64,000 nt of DNA from Erythroxylum novogranatense (lineage: Eukaryota; Streptophyta; Magnoliopsida; Malpighiales; Erythroxylaceae), in contig CM057235.1 of NCBI GenBank assembly GCA_029891385.1, forward strand, positions 10,411,001 to 10,475,000, in the 5' to 3' direction. A program made the position numbers and the translations under genes. Below, piece by piece: positions 24,190-37,639 of this stretch. Position 1 is the first letter of the stretch; each line of letters begins with the position of its first letter. The notes beneath the pieces were generated by a model, which worked only from the letters and a program-made list of their open reading frames with translations, had not been told where the DNA came from and searched no databases.

Positions 24190-25649
24190 CTCTCTCTTTT
24201 TTCATCTCTTCTTAATTTAGTGATTGCATATCTTCTTGTTTATAACTATTCCAATTTCTTTCAGGCACCTATATCACCATTATCAAGGCTTTTCTTAAAA
24301 AAGATAGGGTTGTATTTTTCAAATGCTTTTCTTTTCTTATTTGGGCTTAGCATTAGGTTACGCTCCAGCACATTTAAATTTTTTAATTTAAAATTGATGT
24401 CATTTTATTTGATATATTCAAGCTTGGACTCAGGTCGGGTTGGATAGTCCGAGTTTGAGTTCGTCCTAAATCTCAAAATTTTCAAAAAATGTATCTGAAC
24501 TCGGTTTAAAATCTGATAAACTCAAGATAAACTAATTGACTTAGGTAGGACTTGGTTGGACCAGAGAAAAATTGTCATATGTGTTCTTATTTAACTTTCA
24601 ATATGCCTTAATAGCGCCTGAATATCCTAAAAAATTTCACTAAATCACCTTCGATGTCAAGACTTTCCTAGTCATTTATGTTGTTCAAAATGCAACACCT
24701 ATACTTGAGAACTTTCAATTTGGCCAAAGCTTGTAATGTATCCATAGTTGGATTTATATTTTACCATACTAGCTCCATGCTTGCATAACCAATTCTTCTA
24801 TGTTAAATCAATACCTCTTCACGAATGTATATCACGTGCTTTGTATCATGGTAAGAGAGATATCACATAAATCGATAGTATAAATGTTTTCTTCTCTCGT
24901 GCCTACGATGGATGTGTTATTACTCCTCATTTTATAAGCAATGCCTGATTTTCTCTCAAATATCACAATAAAAGCTTATCATATTGTTGGCTCACGATTA
25001 AATTATTGTGGTTTAAAAAATTAACTAGAAGTGCATTATCAATTACATTGCGACTTTTCTTTTTTACAAAGATTTCTAAAGTAAATTTATCCTTGGCATC
25101 GTCTTAAAATTGGTCAAATAAGGATGCAATAATAGCCCCATCCAACTTGGTTAGAAGTCAACAAGCTCGACTTGAGTTGACTTGGATTGAGCTTAAGTTT
25201 CATTATACATACAAAATGACTTCATTATACATACAAAATTATTTAATAACCTAATTGAAAAAAAACCTAAAAGCCACCACCTTTGCGAGTTTAGTTATCC
25301 TCTCACTCTAATTTCTACGACAATTTCTTATTCCTCTCACTCTAATTTCTATGCCAATTCCTCTTAGTAAGGCCAAGTACTACATATAAACCTTATTCTT
25401 CGAATGTCTATAGAGTGGCAAATCTTGCTCTCGCCTTGACACTATTGATTGCTCTATTATAGCTAAAAACCTCAATATGACTATTCCAAGTAATAAGGTA
25501 TTAAATCAAAGAAATTTCTTTTTTCAAATTTTAAGTCGACAAATTCTAATAATTGTGTGTTTGGGTTTATAGTAAAGTCTATAAGTGAATCATAGATTGT
25601 ATTATTGGTTATATTGGTGATGCCATTTCAAACATTGGATGAAGCAATG

Positions 25650-25922
25650 CAAGACATTTAAACAAAACACAATAGTCTTTAGGAGCATGACATTTTAAAG
25701 AAATCAATGCCACTATTCTCAATTATGGTTTACAGACTAATTCCTCCTAAATTCATAGTTGGGAGATATTAACGATCTTAGTTTCAAATTCCAATCTCCA
25801 TTCAAATTGCACTTAGGTGTGAGATTGCTTGCTTTATTCTTAGACATTTAAACAACACTAAGAAATCTTTAAAAGCATTACGTTTTAAAGAAATCAATGC
25901 CCCTATTCTCCTTTATGGTTTA
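25650..25922 (+). repeat. Direct duplication, period about 195 bp
   Basis: Blocks at about 25650-25730 and 25844-25922 share AGACATTTAAACAA, then ACGTTTTAAAGAAATCAATG or a near match, then CTATTCTC and TATGGTTTA in the same order. Confidence 0.65.
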
Positions 25923-26514
25923 AAAAGGGAGGACGACCTCTTCTAACCATTGCTCTTTCACGTTCTTGTTCTTTTAGAGAGTTTTTTTTTTCATTTTTCT
26001 CGATATGATTTAATTCTTATTCTATTAAATCACCTAACTCTCGTTAATTTAATTAATTTCATTTGATTCAACCTCTCAGTTTATTACTAAATTATGCAAT
26101 CACATAATTAAACCACAACATATCCAATAAACACATATACAAACAAATTTCCATTAATTCAAGAATAAAATTTCAAAGGTGAGTTTAGAACATCCTCAAC
26201 GTTCTAGATCCTATCATCAACTGTTCAATATAATTCTATACAATAATAAAAATTGAATTAAACAGGAAATACAATCTAAATAGATGACGTGAGATAGTAA
26301 CGTCAAGAAACCTCCTGATCCGAGAAGTATGTCGAGTTAGCTTCTTCTCCTCTTCTCTCTTCCTTCTTCTCTTCCACTATCTCTCAATGATTTCTTTATA
26401 GGGTTTCTCAAGGTGGCTGATGCAAAAGCTCTCTTTTTTGCCTCTTTAAATATCCTCTTGTGTTTTGAGCAGCCCTAGGATTATTAAAACTTGATGTTTT
26501 TAGTGTTTTCATGT

Positions 26515-26655
26515 AGGTCATGGCCATGGCCCTACAAGCCACGATTGTGGGCCATTTCCTGGGCTTTTATCATGATCGTGGCATGCAAGCCACGATCATA
26601 GGCTAACTCTAATGCTTTTGTCACGATCATGGCCTATTATACCATAATCATGGGT
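26515..26655. repeat. Cluster of GCCACGATCGTGGC-like palindromic words
   Basis: About six imperfect copies: CATGGCCATGGCC, GCCACGATTGTGGGCC, ATGATCGTGGCATG, GCCACGATCATAGGC, CACGATCATGGCC, CATAATCATGGG. The spacing and setting resemble the CGCCGCGGCGA clusters in the LTRs, but the core differs. Confidence 0.7.
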
Positions 26656-27559
26656 CGTTTCGGCCTGAATGTCTCCGAAACTTCTCCGTTATTTGATGTT
26701 AACCTTAAAATACTAGCAAACACATCAAGGTACCTCAAAAACATAACATTTAAGATTAAAAGCTTGTACTAACCCATAAAACACATAATTAACAAACTAA
26801 TACAATTCTAACCTAAATGCATAATAAATGGTTGAATTAATGACTGAACACATATCAAACTATGCCCTAAAATATGATACAATTTACACTTATCATTTAC
26901 AAAGTAGGGATTTCAATTCTTTTCCACTGCCTGAGAACATAAAAGATTTCAACAGTTGAGCCAATGTAAAATTTACCCATGTAAGTATGTTCTGACTGAT
27001 ACTCTTGACGTTTTACAAATTCGTAATTCCTTTGACCAATTCGTTAGGCAAATTTGTTGTAATGCATTTGTTAAAGTTGGCTATCTTGCTTATATTGAGC
27101 TGATATGAGAATTTTACAGCACCTTTCAATTTAATCCCTGTGGAGAATTTGACATGTTTACTAAGGGAATTGTTAATTTATACTAATGGGCCATGAATTT
27201 GCATTCTCTATTATTGAATTGAATATTGCTATGGGTTTTATATCAGCCAATGACATTAAGAACGAACCACTTGTAAGTTTTAGTTGTGATTACCATACTA
27301 ATTTTAATGCTTTTGAACTGTGGACTCAAGGGTTTGTCGATCCTTAATCATATAATGCCAATGTATTTAAGAGTTCATATTTAAAAAATTCTATTTTTAA
27401 ATCATACATCGACTATTAGCATACAATTTTTAGGGTGATGAGATTCTATTGGTACACTTTCTACGGATGAGTTTTATTTTTATGGTGTATGAACAAACAA
27501 ATTTTTGTTAATTTTGGTTTCTATCTCAATTTCAATCTGTGATAAACAAGAATCCAAAC

Positions 27560-30550
27560 CATTAATGCCGTTAATTTGAAAATATTGGATCTTGAAAAAA
27601 CTGACATGTTTGTGGCTTATGCCATAGAACCTTTGGATTTGGAAAGCTTGTGCAGGATGGGTATAGTTGAAATGAGTCATGGGTGGTTTCCCTTTACTTA
27701 TCTAAGTCCAGCTGTCACTTCCAACCCACATCCAACCACAAATAGTCGGGTTGTCTCACTACATCGAGTAGTAGCCAACCTCTTTAGGCCAACTTGGATG
27801 CTCATCTGGCTAGACTTGAATGCCAGATGCACCAAATAGAGCAAAATTTTACATCACATTAGGCACACTAAGGATTTCAACCTCCTTACCCACCAACCCC
27901 ATGACTTGGGTGATCAACTTACAAAGAAGCTTTCTTTCCTCTTCTCTTTTATATTTTAGCTTCTTTTACTTTATATGATTACATTGGGGAAAATATATGG
28001 ATTAGGTGTGGGGGTGGGGTATGTTCCATACAACTGATATTTAGGAATCTTTATTGAAAAATTTTGAATAATTATTGACTTGTTTGCAATTGATTAGCCA
28101 CCTTTGACACTTTTTACACTTCCATTTTTGTTGACTTAATTAGTGCACATAAATTGAGTTAATTTTATTTTTAGGACAATATATGCTACTCAGTTAAGAA
28201 AGACAAGTGTATACACTTAGTCAAGGTTTGGCAATCATATGATTAAACATGGTGTATAATTGTGGTGAACTGCATTAACTTGTGAGTTTTTAGGCTTAAA
28301 AGATTGAAACATTTATATCAATTTGTATTTCTTTGAGGTGTGATTATCTTCTAAGGTGAATTTTTCTTTAGAACTTACTTGGAACTGACTTGAGATCACA
28401 TTTATACGTTTTGTGCAAAATGATAAAGGCCCTCTTTGTTTTAAACCTTTAGCTTAAAAAGCCAACCCAATTCAATATCCTTTGTTAAACCTTTTGAGTC
28501 AAACCCTTTTTCTTGATAAACACATAATAAACAACTAAAACCTTTAATATCTTCACTCATCATAAATTTAAACAGGCATTCTAACCATAATTTATGTCAA
28601 AACTTATTTTGGAGAAATATGGAAATCAAGGAAAAGAAAAAGAAGAAAGGAAATTGAAGAGATTGAGACTTGAATTATATGTTATACTACTATCTCTTGA
28701 TCTTAAATATCAGTATATTTCATTGACTAAAAAAAGTAGTAAAAAACATATTATGAAGTGTAATCTATCTCCATATGGATTGACTTTGTTGACTCCTTTG
28801 TGATTAAATTTGTGTCTGTGGTTAGATGCTTAGCTAATGTTTATGATTTTTGCCCTTTTCGTTTATCAATCCTTACCTTTACCTATAGTCCAATACAACC
28901 TTGAATAAATCCTTTTTTATTTTTGCATGTTTGTATTTCAAGTGGTGAAAATTTGGTGAAAAAGCAAGCATATGGTAGAATATTTGCATTAGAAGAATTG
29001 AGTGAAATATTAAACCAATAAATACTTGAGTGATTTGAGCAAAATCTAATCTATGAGAGTTTTCTATAATTATGTTATGATTGCCTTAAATTGACTTTGT
29101 TTATATTTATTTGAATGGTTAACGCTGGTGTATTAAGCGTTAAAAAAATGTTTAACTCTTAAAGTTTGCACTATTTACTGTTGTGAGACTTGGAATAAAG
29201 AAAGTTGATTAGTTGGCCAATTGATTACAAATGTAGTTTTCCAAGGGCGAGCAAAAGATTAGTGTGGGAGAATTTGATATGTTATTATTTTTAGGCTAAC
29301 TTTGGATATAAATCTCTTTAATGTGTTGAAAATTTTATTTAAAATTAATGAGCTTACGTGATTTTGAACATATGGGAGTTGAATTTGAATAAAAAAGATG
29401 TAAGAAAAGCAAAGGCAATTTGAATTTCCTGTTGACAGAAAAGTTTTTGACTAAGCGTGAGCACGTGCAAATGAAAAGTTTATCACTAGAATCTAATTTG
29501 AAAAGAGATTCAATAGACTTAGGATTCTAATTATTTTTGGGAATTAATTTGTTTTCCTTATGTGGGATATGCTACCTGATTTTTTCTTTCAGGGGGGGGG
29601 GGGGTGGGTTGTGGATGGATTGTATCTGATAAAGTAACTTTAAAAAGGGAGGACCCCCTTTGACCACTAATCGTTCATGTTCTTGTTTTCTTTTATAGTT
29701 TTTTTAATTTTTCTAGAAAAAAGGCAGATATGGTGACCGGACGTTCTGCTATTCTTCTATCAACTTTCATTACCGTTATGAGTAGCTAAATCCTTATTCT
29801 TGGTTGAAAGAAGTCAATGTTATCATCTAGTATATGTGAGATTTTTTTAATAAAATTTACTCATTAACTAATATTAAGTGTCTTTCGCATTACTTTTCAT
29901 GATTGAATTGATTGATCTTAAGGGCATGTAACTAAGAATTGATTGATTTAATTTATAGCCATATTAGTAGGATTTGACATTCAGTTTTGCTAACCAAAAG
30001 TAACAAATAGGATCACCATCTTTTACGTTAGGGATTGGAAATTATAAGAAAGATATTTATCTAGATTAAATACATATCGTATATGTATTATCTTGCTCAT
30101 TGATTCTCTTAGTTCTTAAAGCTATTAATTAATTAACTTAAGATCGTATCTAAGTTATTGGTTAATAAGAGTGATTAGAATACATGTTTCTATTCATTTA
30201 ATCCTAAGAGAGAACACCATTTAATGAGTCTTTGTTAATGGATTTAATTTAAATTTTTATCAATGATCCATACTGGTTTGATAATGTAGGTGACCCAAAA
30301 CTAAGGCTTGTTCATTAATTTTCCAGATTTGATTATTTATGTTTAGTTCTAATTTTTGTCAATTTTAATTCCTTAGAATCACGTTATTTAAACCGACCGC
30401 CAATTTGTTTTATTTTTAACTCGTGAAACACTTACCAATAGATTCATGGGAATAATCTCAACTCTTCACTAACTATATATATTATTATTAGAGTTGGTAT
30501 TAATTTGGTTGCAGGTGACAACAATATCAACCAAACATTACTTTTTAGGG
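27560..30550 (+). mobile_element. Degraded Athila/Tat-like gypsy remnant (3' part)
   Basis: Near 27785-27835 a frame reads ANLDAHLARLECQMHQIEQ, like the helical end of an Athila/Tat protein. It is followed by ACATTGGGGAAAATAT and GGTGTGGGGGTGGGG at 27983-28018, and by GGGCGAGCAAAAG, AGTGTGGGAGAATTTGATA at 29247-29278. These G-rich words around a TGATA LTR start are characteristic of Athila-type elements. No intact domain, primer-binding site or LTR pair could be delimited, so both ends are approximate. Confidence 0.45.
29592..29604 (+). repeat. Poly-G run (13 G)
   Basis: Thirteen consecutive G, then TGGGTTG, in an otherwise AT-rich repeat. It may also be a place of assembly or length uncertainty. 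Confidence 0.85.
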
Positions 30551-33550
30551 TTTTTAGGTCTAACTAACCTAATCTAGCTTTGGACTTCTGAATGATGGTC
30601 TTTGGTAGTATGATGGTCTTTATGAAGTACGAACATGTTTGAAGTCAATATTTTTATATTTAAGCCTATTATGAGTGGAGCTTGTTTCATGCTCCTAGAG
30701 TGATGTTGAGACTTAAATGAGTGAAAGGTGATTGTGTGATACCACTTTATTACAATACTGCATGGAACATCAACATGAAATTGTTAAAGAAAAATAAGAA
30801 AATGTGCTAAAGCCACCATCCTATTACAAAATGGAAGTTAAATGCCAAACTATAAATAGATAATTAATGAATTTGAGTTTGAAGATTCAATCCTAAAGCT
30901 ACATTCCATACGTTAAAAATCATAAAACAAAGATTTTTTTTAAAGAACTAAGGGTGGAAAACATAAGAAAAATACAAAAAACACTTTAGTGGGTCAAAAA
31001 CTAAAAGTAAATGAAAGTAAAAGACAAACTGATATTTAATATAAAACAAGCGTGAGTAATATAAAGAATACAATAGTATCAAAGCCATTGGACATCAAAC
31101 ATCCTATTTAACAACTTCATATAAAATATAAAAATGAAAATATTATATAAAGAAGTTGATGTGCATAAAATATGCATATATTTTTTAATCTTTTTTAGTT
31201 TTCATGTTAAATGATGTCCTTTTACTTAGTTTATAACACATTTTTAGGTAAATGTGCATGTTGGACATAGGATGAGATTTATCAAGAATTGGAGGCTTTT
31301 TTAAATAAAACATAGAGAAAATAAAAATTCTTGGAGAAAAATGGTTTAGGCATACCAATGTGCTAGCATCTGCCTTATATGATTCAAGTGTAGGAAAAGA
31401 CACGAGCTTGAACTTGTTATAGGGGAACGACCATATGACTTTAAAGAAAATTCAAAGAGTAATATAACCTAAACCACAGTCTTGCTACAAATTAAATGCA
31501 AGTTATAAGAGAAATAAGAATATATATGATCTAGGGTCACAATTATGCTAGAGATCTTTTCTATCCCCAAAGGAAATAGAAGAATCCACAATCATGGGCC
31601 AAATCATATGCAAGGGCACTAAAATATATTTCAAGTGTGCATACCTTAAAATTTGGAAGATTATTGAATACATTACACATTTAACACATCTTTTTATCTC
31701 AAAAGGTTAAGGTTAACTGTCAGGGGGTTCATAAAACCCCTAGGGGTTAATTTTAAAGCTATTTTTCATTAGAGAAGTAAGATCTGAAGTTATCTTAGTA
31801 TATCCATTTGCCAAAATCATTTGGATTTTCACTTAGAACTATTTTTGCTATAATGTCTTTGATTTTGATTATTTTTTCATTATTTTAAACAAGATCAATG
31901 GCTAGATATTTTATATGTTTAAGTAGGAAAACTCTAGTTTCTACTCTTTTATGGAATGATTTATTTTGATTTATAAATTGAGATATATTTATGTGAGCCA
32001 TCTTTAATAATCTTAATGTACAGTTAATTATACTAGCCATTAAATTTGACCAAAAATCATTTATGGACATCTTGAGAGAGCCTGCTTAAAAAAGGATCAA
32101 AACTTAAGTAGAAGGGGTTGAATGGGGTGCTAGAGATAAACTTACATGATCTCTCTAGTGTTATAGTGAAACCTTTCGTAGGATTTTACATATCTTAATG
32201 CATTCAAAGGAATGTTTGCTTGATAGAGATGCAAGCTAACAAACTAGAGAGTAGATGGATATAGCTTAAAATAGCAAAATTTTAGTATCTAGGAAATCTT
32301 GCCAATCTAGATAATATATTCTTGTCATTTGAACCATGACATCAAGGTTTATGCTAATGTACTTATCGAAGAATTGATTTAAGTTTGAGTTCTTTATTTA
32401 AGATTTTTTTTGGGTTTTGATTCCCTTGGCTATCTCCTAATTAGGCTTTATTTTATTTCTTTTATTCATGATGAATTATTTTTGGCTACTTAGTATTTTT
32501 ATATTTTTCTAGATCCACACCACTTTCTTAAAGGAATCGACCGTTACCATTTTATTACTTAACAATGATTGTGAACTTTCCTTAATTATAGGTAATAAAT
32601 TAGTAAAAGAGAAAACTTAAATAGTATAGAACACACCCATCAAGGTTTAGGCATCATTACCATCAAAGCAACTCATTCTTAGAAAAATAACTATTTTTAT
32701 TCATGTATATCTCTTTTCTTTTGTTAATTTTCTGTATAATTTCTTAATTTGTTTTCTTTCGTACTTATTCCTTTTTTATTTTAAGGAGATATTTGGTGTA
32801 TGACAAAAAGTCAAAATTTTGTTTTCCTTAAAGAAGACCTAGAGCTAAAACAAACACTTCATCATAATCAAAGAGAACGTATTAAATAATGAACTTAAGA
32901 TATACTAGATATACACCCTACAACCATGGGGTGGGGGGGAGCTTGTAATTATCCCACTTATATATTTCAAGGATAATTAAAAACTAAGCTTAATCAAGAT
33001 ATGACTCATCCATGTGTAGAAATAAAGTTCTGATCAAAGACCAGTTAGGTCTCCTTGTAAAGTTGGATTCAAACTTTACTAAGATAGTTAAGGAGACACC
33101 CTTAGGTGAGTTTTCATAATCACTACCACTGAACTTAATTAGAGATTTCTCTATATACTTAACACTCTTAACTCTTATTAACTTAAGCATGATAGTGCTT
33201 TTATATGGAACACCTTCAATACTTAATCGCTTTTCTAGACCTAAAGACCTAGAACTAGCCCTATAGACCTACTCCAAATTAAGTTTACATTATTTATAAT
33301 TTCATGAAAAAAATGGGGATTTGAAATTATATACTCAAGAAAAAATTGTACATTAGTAACATTCTTTGTTGATGCTTTATTTTCTCGTATCTATGTTTAA
33401 AAATATGTCAGACAAGGATGTTCACTTTGAAAGGTTTTTGGGTCTTTATTTAATTAATTCTAATGCTCCAATGAGAAGATATGAGAAAATAGCACTTGGT
33501 AAGGGGAAAAAAGGAAGCCTAAGAAAAATTAGGGTGAAGTAATCAAGAAT
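30551..33550. other. Gene-free stretch
   Basis: AT-rich, no coding motif, no terminal repeat found on either strand. The short open frames (60-72 codons) resemble no family. Confidence 0.5.
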
Positions 33551-35351
33551 GATATTGTTGGACCTCGAATTTTTTAATTATTATTGATTTTTCATTATTT
33601 TTAAAATTGAGCCCATTATTTCAAGGAGCCTAGGTAGAAATTAGAATTTGGAATGGAGTGTTAGAATGAAATTAGTGTATGGTTAAGGTATTAGATTTAA
33701 ATGGACCAAGGAGTTAGTAGTCTTTTGATTAAAATGAAGGGCATAATTGGAAAGACAAACAAAGAGAAGGGTAATTTTGGAAGACAAGAGAAAAACTTAG
33801 TCTTAAATAAGTGAGAAAAAAGAGAGAATTAGGGAAGAGAGAAAAACAGAAGAAAAATGCAGAGAAAGAAGAAAAGAGGAAGAAATCGGAGAACCTAGGA
33901 AAGAAGAAGAAAAGTTTGACTAAGTTTAAGGTAAGTCCATTCTTCTTCTTACTTTGAAGAAAAAGGAATTAGAGAAATAGGGTTTGTGTCGAAAACGAAG
34001 AAGAGAAAGAGAACCCATTTTTATTTTCGTAGATTTTGAATTAGGGTCTTGGTTTTACTAGCTTAGATAGACTATGGTTAGGTTAATTCTAAGCCCATTT
34101 TGTTATTTATCTTTATTTTTGTGATTATTGGAGTCTATGAATTTACATTAGAAATTTTTTTTGAATAGAAATTGGTTTATTTGAAGGGAATTAAGAAAAC
34201 CCTACCCAAGATCAATGGGAAAGGCAAATTTGAAATCGGGGAATTTCAGGCAAATAGGTGGGTAATGTATTTATAGTTATTGTGTGGTTGGACAAATTCT
34301 TGCCTATGTATGTGTATGTGCAAATTTCTTGATTTTTGAATTATTGTGAAGATTTGATAATGCATGATGATTTGTGATTATATTATACCTTGAAAGAGAT
34401 TATAATAGTTTGTATAAATGAAAAGAAGAAAAAGAGTGAAAGTATGAGCATATGATAAAATGAATTGAGCATGAATATGAACTTTTGTTTGGGCAAGAGT
34501 GGAATCATTTCATTCGTCACGTGCACGTTGATAAGAGCCTTCTCTCGGCTGCCTGCTTGTGGCATATGAGCTCCAAAAAATGGACTCATTTTGTTCATGG
34601 TATAAACTTTAGTTTCTCCATTTCATTTCTATAAAACCCGCCATTTGTTGTGCATTGCATTTGATATGGAACATGATGAATAATTGAGTGTTGTGCAGGG
34701 ATGGTTGGATATATGATATGTTCTATGTGATGAAATGCCTAATTTTGAGTTTTGGAACTAGAATTGAGGGTGCTTGAATTTGCTATATATATACATATAC
34801 TTGAATTAGTGATTAATTATTGATGGCTATAAATATATTAGTCACTGAGCTCTGCAGCTCAACCTAAATTTCTCACTCCTTAGGTGCAAAACAAGATGAC
34901 TGTTGAACCTTGCAAGGCATCGAAAACTCTAAGATATGTAGAGATCTTTTGTTCTAAGTTAGTGACCTTTTTGGATAGCTTTATAGGCATATCAAACATT
35001 GAGCATCCTTATGTATTTTATTTTAAGTTAGTGATATGTATGATGATATGTAAGAGAAGCTTGTATAAACTCTATTTGGATTCATTAATGAAATATTATT
35101 GTGTTTTGTTCATAACCTTCCAAGTGGTACATTGCATTTTCAAGTCTTTCATAGGGGTAAAATTTATGTTCTGAATTCAAGAGAAAACTGTATTGATCTA
35201 TGTAGAATTAGACAAAGTTGTCTTCAGAAAACTTGTAGCTTATCTTTCTAACTTTCCAACGATATAAAGTATGAAATTTTTGAATATCGAAGTTGAGATA
35301 TATGATCATTATAAGTTAGTGATACTATATAGGATGTTTATGTGGGACAAC

Positions 35352-35452
35352 CTCGATCGCGATCGCATTAAGCACTCTTATGATCGCACCATCATTCCTT
35401 GCGATATCACCCTTATCTTCACGATCACATCTTTATTCCTCATAATCGCACC
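35352..35452. repeat. Cluster of GCGATCGC-like palindromic words in the solo LTR
   Basis: CTCGATCGCGATCGCATT, TGATCGCACC, TTGCGATATCACC, TCACGATCACA and ATAATCGCACC occur within 100 bp, within the same kind of LTR that elsewhere holds CGCCGCGGCGA words. Confidence 0.75.
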
Positions 35453-35844
35453 AGAAGGGTTTTTCTAGCTCTAAACATACTTGATTCTTTTCGCTATAAC
35501 TTTGTCATCCGACCTCTAAATGACCTGATTCTTTAACTAATAGATTCCTTAACACATTTTTCTATCTCTCCATAAAAATTGATAGCACTTAATGTTGATT
35601 TAAGAAAGATTGATGGAAAGGAAGTGAGGGAATCGGTTGGAAGAGCATAAATTGGTTATTTTACTGAACATACTTCAGTATTTTAATCATATCTTGATCG
35701 ATAGAGCTTCGAATGAGACGATTCTTATTTCAAAATAAAATTGAGACATAGAGCTACAATTTTTCTGAGGAAGTAATTTTGAAATTCTAATGTCTGACTA
35801 GTATGAGCTTTCTCCTTGTGGGATGCATGTCCAGATGTCACTTA

Positions 35845-36112
35845 GGATGTCAGGCACGAACCGACAATGGCTAATGTGATTTCCACTGAAATAAACCTAC
35901 AAGGAAACTTGCTCACGTATTATGGCTCTAGAGTTAGACTCCAAAAATGGGGTCCAACATGCTTAATACCAGAGCATGAAGATGAACCGATGATGGCTAA
36001 TGTGAGTTCATTAAAATAACCTTACAGGGTAATACACTTACGTTTTATGACTTCAAAGTTGGACTCCAAAAATGGGGTGTAATAAGTTGGACTCCAAAAA
36101 CGAGGTCCAACA
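35845..36112 (+). repeat. Tandemly repeated LTR terminus
   Basis: Two successive blocks of about 120 bp (about 35850-35961 and 35974-36078) share GATGGCTAATGTGA (first copy GACAATGGCTAATGTGA), AATAAAC-CTACA and end in GACTCCAAAAATGGGG. A third terminal copy, GGACTCCAAAAACGAGGTC, finishes at 36112. Each GGACTCC...GGGGTCC is itself a small hairpin. Confidence 0.75.
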
Positions 36113-36534
36113 GATATGGTTTTGTTATGTTGGACCCTATCGAGGATATGAACCCTAATATAAAACTTTGACGTACTAGGATACAGACAAAGAATCTCAT
36201 GTAGAGAGGTCTTTATCATTCTCTTAAGTTCTCTAAACCTTTTCCTTCAAGTTATTCATTTTATAGATAACCTTAATATTTTGATTAAGTTGTACTTCTC
36301 TCCTAGTTTTTTTACCCTAAGTAGCTTTTTACTTGGTTTGTTTACTTTATCGTATTGATTGGCATGATTTATTCTTATACTTGTCTCTTTTTATCCTAGT
36401 TTGTGTATTTTTTTACGTTTTTTATCTTATACTATTAATCTTTACCATGTTCTATATGTATTCTATTACATGATTTTATATTTTTTAATTATACATACTT
36501 ATTGATATTTTGTATTATTAATAATTTTCAATAC

Positions 36535-36650
36535 ATACGGGTCTATAAAAAATAGTCTTTCTACCAAGAAGAGATAAGGTTGCGTACTATTGGACCTCCC
36601 TAGACCTCGCATTGCAGTGAGACTTTCAATGAGTGCTGTTATTGTTTAAT
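36535..36650 (+). mobile_element. SINE 3'-end domain (TS/SolS-like)
   Basis: The order CGGGTCTATAAAAAATAGTC, TTTCTACC, AGATAAGGTTGCGTACTAT, CCTCCCTAGACCTCGCATTG, CAGTGAGACTTTCAATGAGT then TGCTGTTATTGTT follows the shared 3' domain of angiosperm TS-type SINEs (CTCTACC...GGTAAGGTCTGCGTACA...CCCTCCCCAGACCCC...TGTTGTTGTT). No A or B box was recognised upstream, so it is probably truncated. Confidence 0.7.
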
Positions 36651-36659
36651 TAATTCTAA

Positions 36660-37620
36660 ATTAGATATAAACTGATAACATGTTCATTCTTTTGCTTCTA
36701 TTTTTCTTTCTTTTTTTGTTGTAATGACCTAGTCCCTTTATTTCAAAAACAAAAGTTTGGCATATTATGTGAATCGACTTACAAAGGTCTATAATAAATA
36801 TTAATTTCATTCTAGATTTGATATAAAGTAAAGATTAATTGTATTAAAGTGTTATAAAATCAAGGTTGAACTAATTTCTATAATTTCACTTAAGTTATAA
36901 ACTAAAATATAATTTTCTTCTTTTAGTGAAGACTATTGAGAAAAATGGAAGCAAAAGAATGTTAAGAAATCTCTTTACCCCTCATTTTACACCCAATGCA
37001 TTTGCTTGAAAAATTCTTTATGACAAATTATTAAATGACTACTTAGTTTCACTTTTATTATATTTTGTTCTTTTTAAATTTAAAATAATTAATTATGTTT
37101 TTCTCTTTATTTTTTTGGTTATCCTATTTTAATAATTTGAAATAATTTGGTTTATAATTAAAATGTCAAACACATTTCAACCTTCATTTTGTAACATTAT
37201 ATATCATGACCGATAAAAATGCATACTTGTTATCGTAATTAGTAACAAAATTTAGGCATGTTGAGTTTTACTCCTCTAAATAAAGTCAATACCTAAAATT
37301 TTATGTAGATATAAGAATAATTCAAATGCACTTTTGATAAAAGTTTGAGTGCTGATTTTTTAAAAATAAATATAATAGAAAATAAGTTCAAATAACACTA
37401 AATTTTATAAAGCAACTAAAATTATTCGAATATGATAATACAATTTTATTTGAGTATTATTGAGTTTTTTAAAATAATGACTTCAATTTAATGACTTTAA
37501 ATACATTAGAAGGAGAAAGATAAAATGTTGGAATCAATTATATCAAACTACTAGAGGAAATCACTTCATGAATTAGTGAGTATAAGATTAGTATGGTTTT
37601 ATGAACAATGGGCTAATTGA
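36660..37620. other. Gene-free AT-rich stretch
   Basis: Very AT-rich; no coding or terminal-repeat signal seen. Confidence 0.5.
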
Positions 37621-37639
37621 TACTCCAAGTGGTGCTAAA

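Larger units (their letters stand above)
24190..27559. other. Gene-free repeat-rich stretch downstream of the 59K gene
   Basis: Contains the 59K 3' flank, short tandem duplications (about 25201-25245, unit near CATTATACATACAAAAT; about 25296-25362, unit CCTCTCACTCTAATTTCTA), a roughly 195-bp-spaced duplication (25650-25922) and a palindromic-word cluster (26515-26655). No open frame with family resemblance was found. It is probably old retroelement sequence. Confidence 0.5.
33556..36112 (+). mobile_element. Solo LTR (Tekay/Del-like) with GATAT target duplication
   Basis: Starts TGTTGGACCTCG at 33556 and ends CGAGGTCCAACA at 36112 (inverted termini TGTTGGACCTCG on both strands). GATAT at 33551-33555 and 36113-36117 is a perfect 5-bp target duplication. 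Internal landmarks shared with the LTR at 5662-7913: CGGCTGCCTGCTTGTGGC (about 34549), CCTTGCAAGGCATC (about 34907) and ATTGAGACATAGAGCTACA (about 35740). A donor-like TTTAAG|GTAAGT (33931) and acceptor-like CTCCTTAG|GTG (34883) frame about 950 bp. A GCGATCGC-type cluster lies at 35352-35452. No internal region is present, so this is a solo LTR formed by recombination. Confidence 0.93.

Noticed and set aside
27576..27839. 87-codon plus-strand ORF as a separate host gene
   Set aside because: An Athila/Tat-like helical segment appears in another frame over the same stretch, followed by TGTGGGGGTGG words typical of that retroelement, so it is better read as a remnant.
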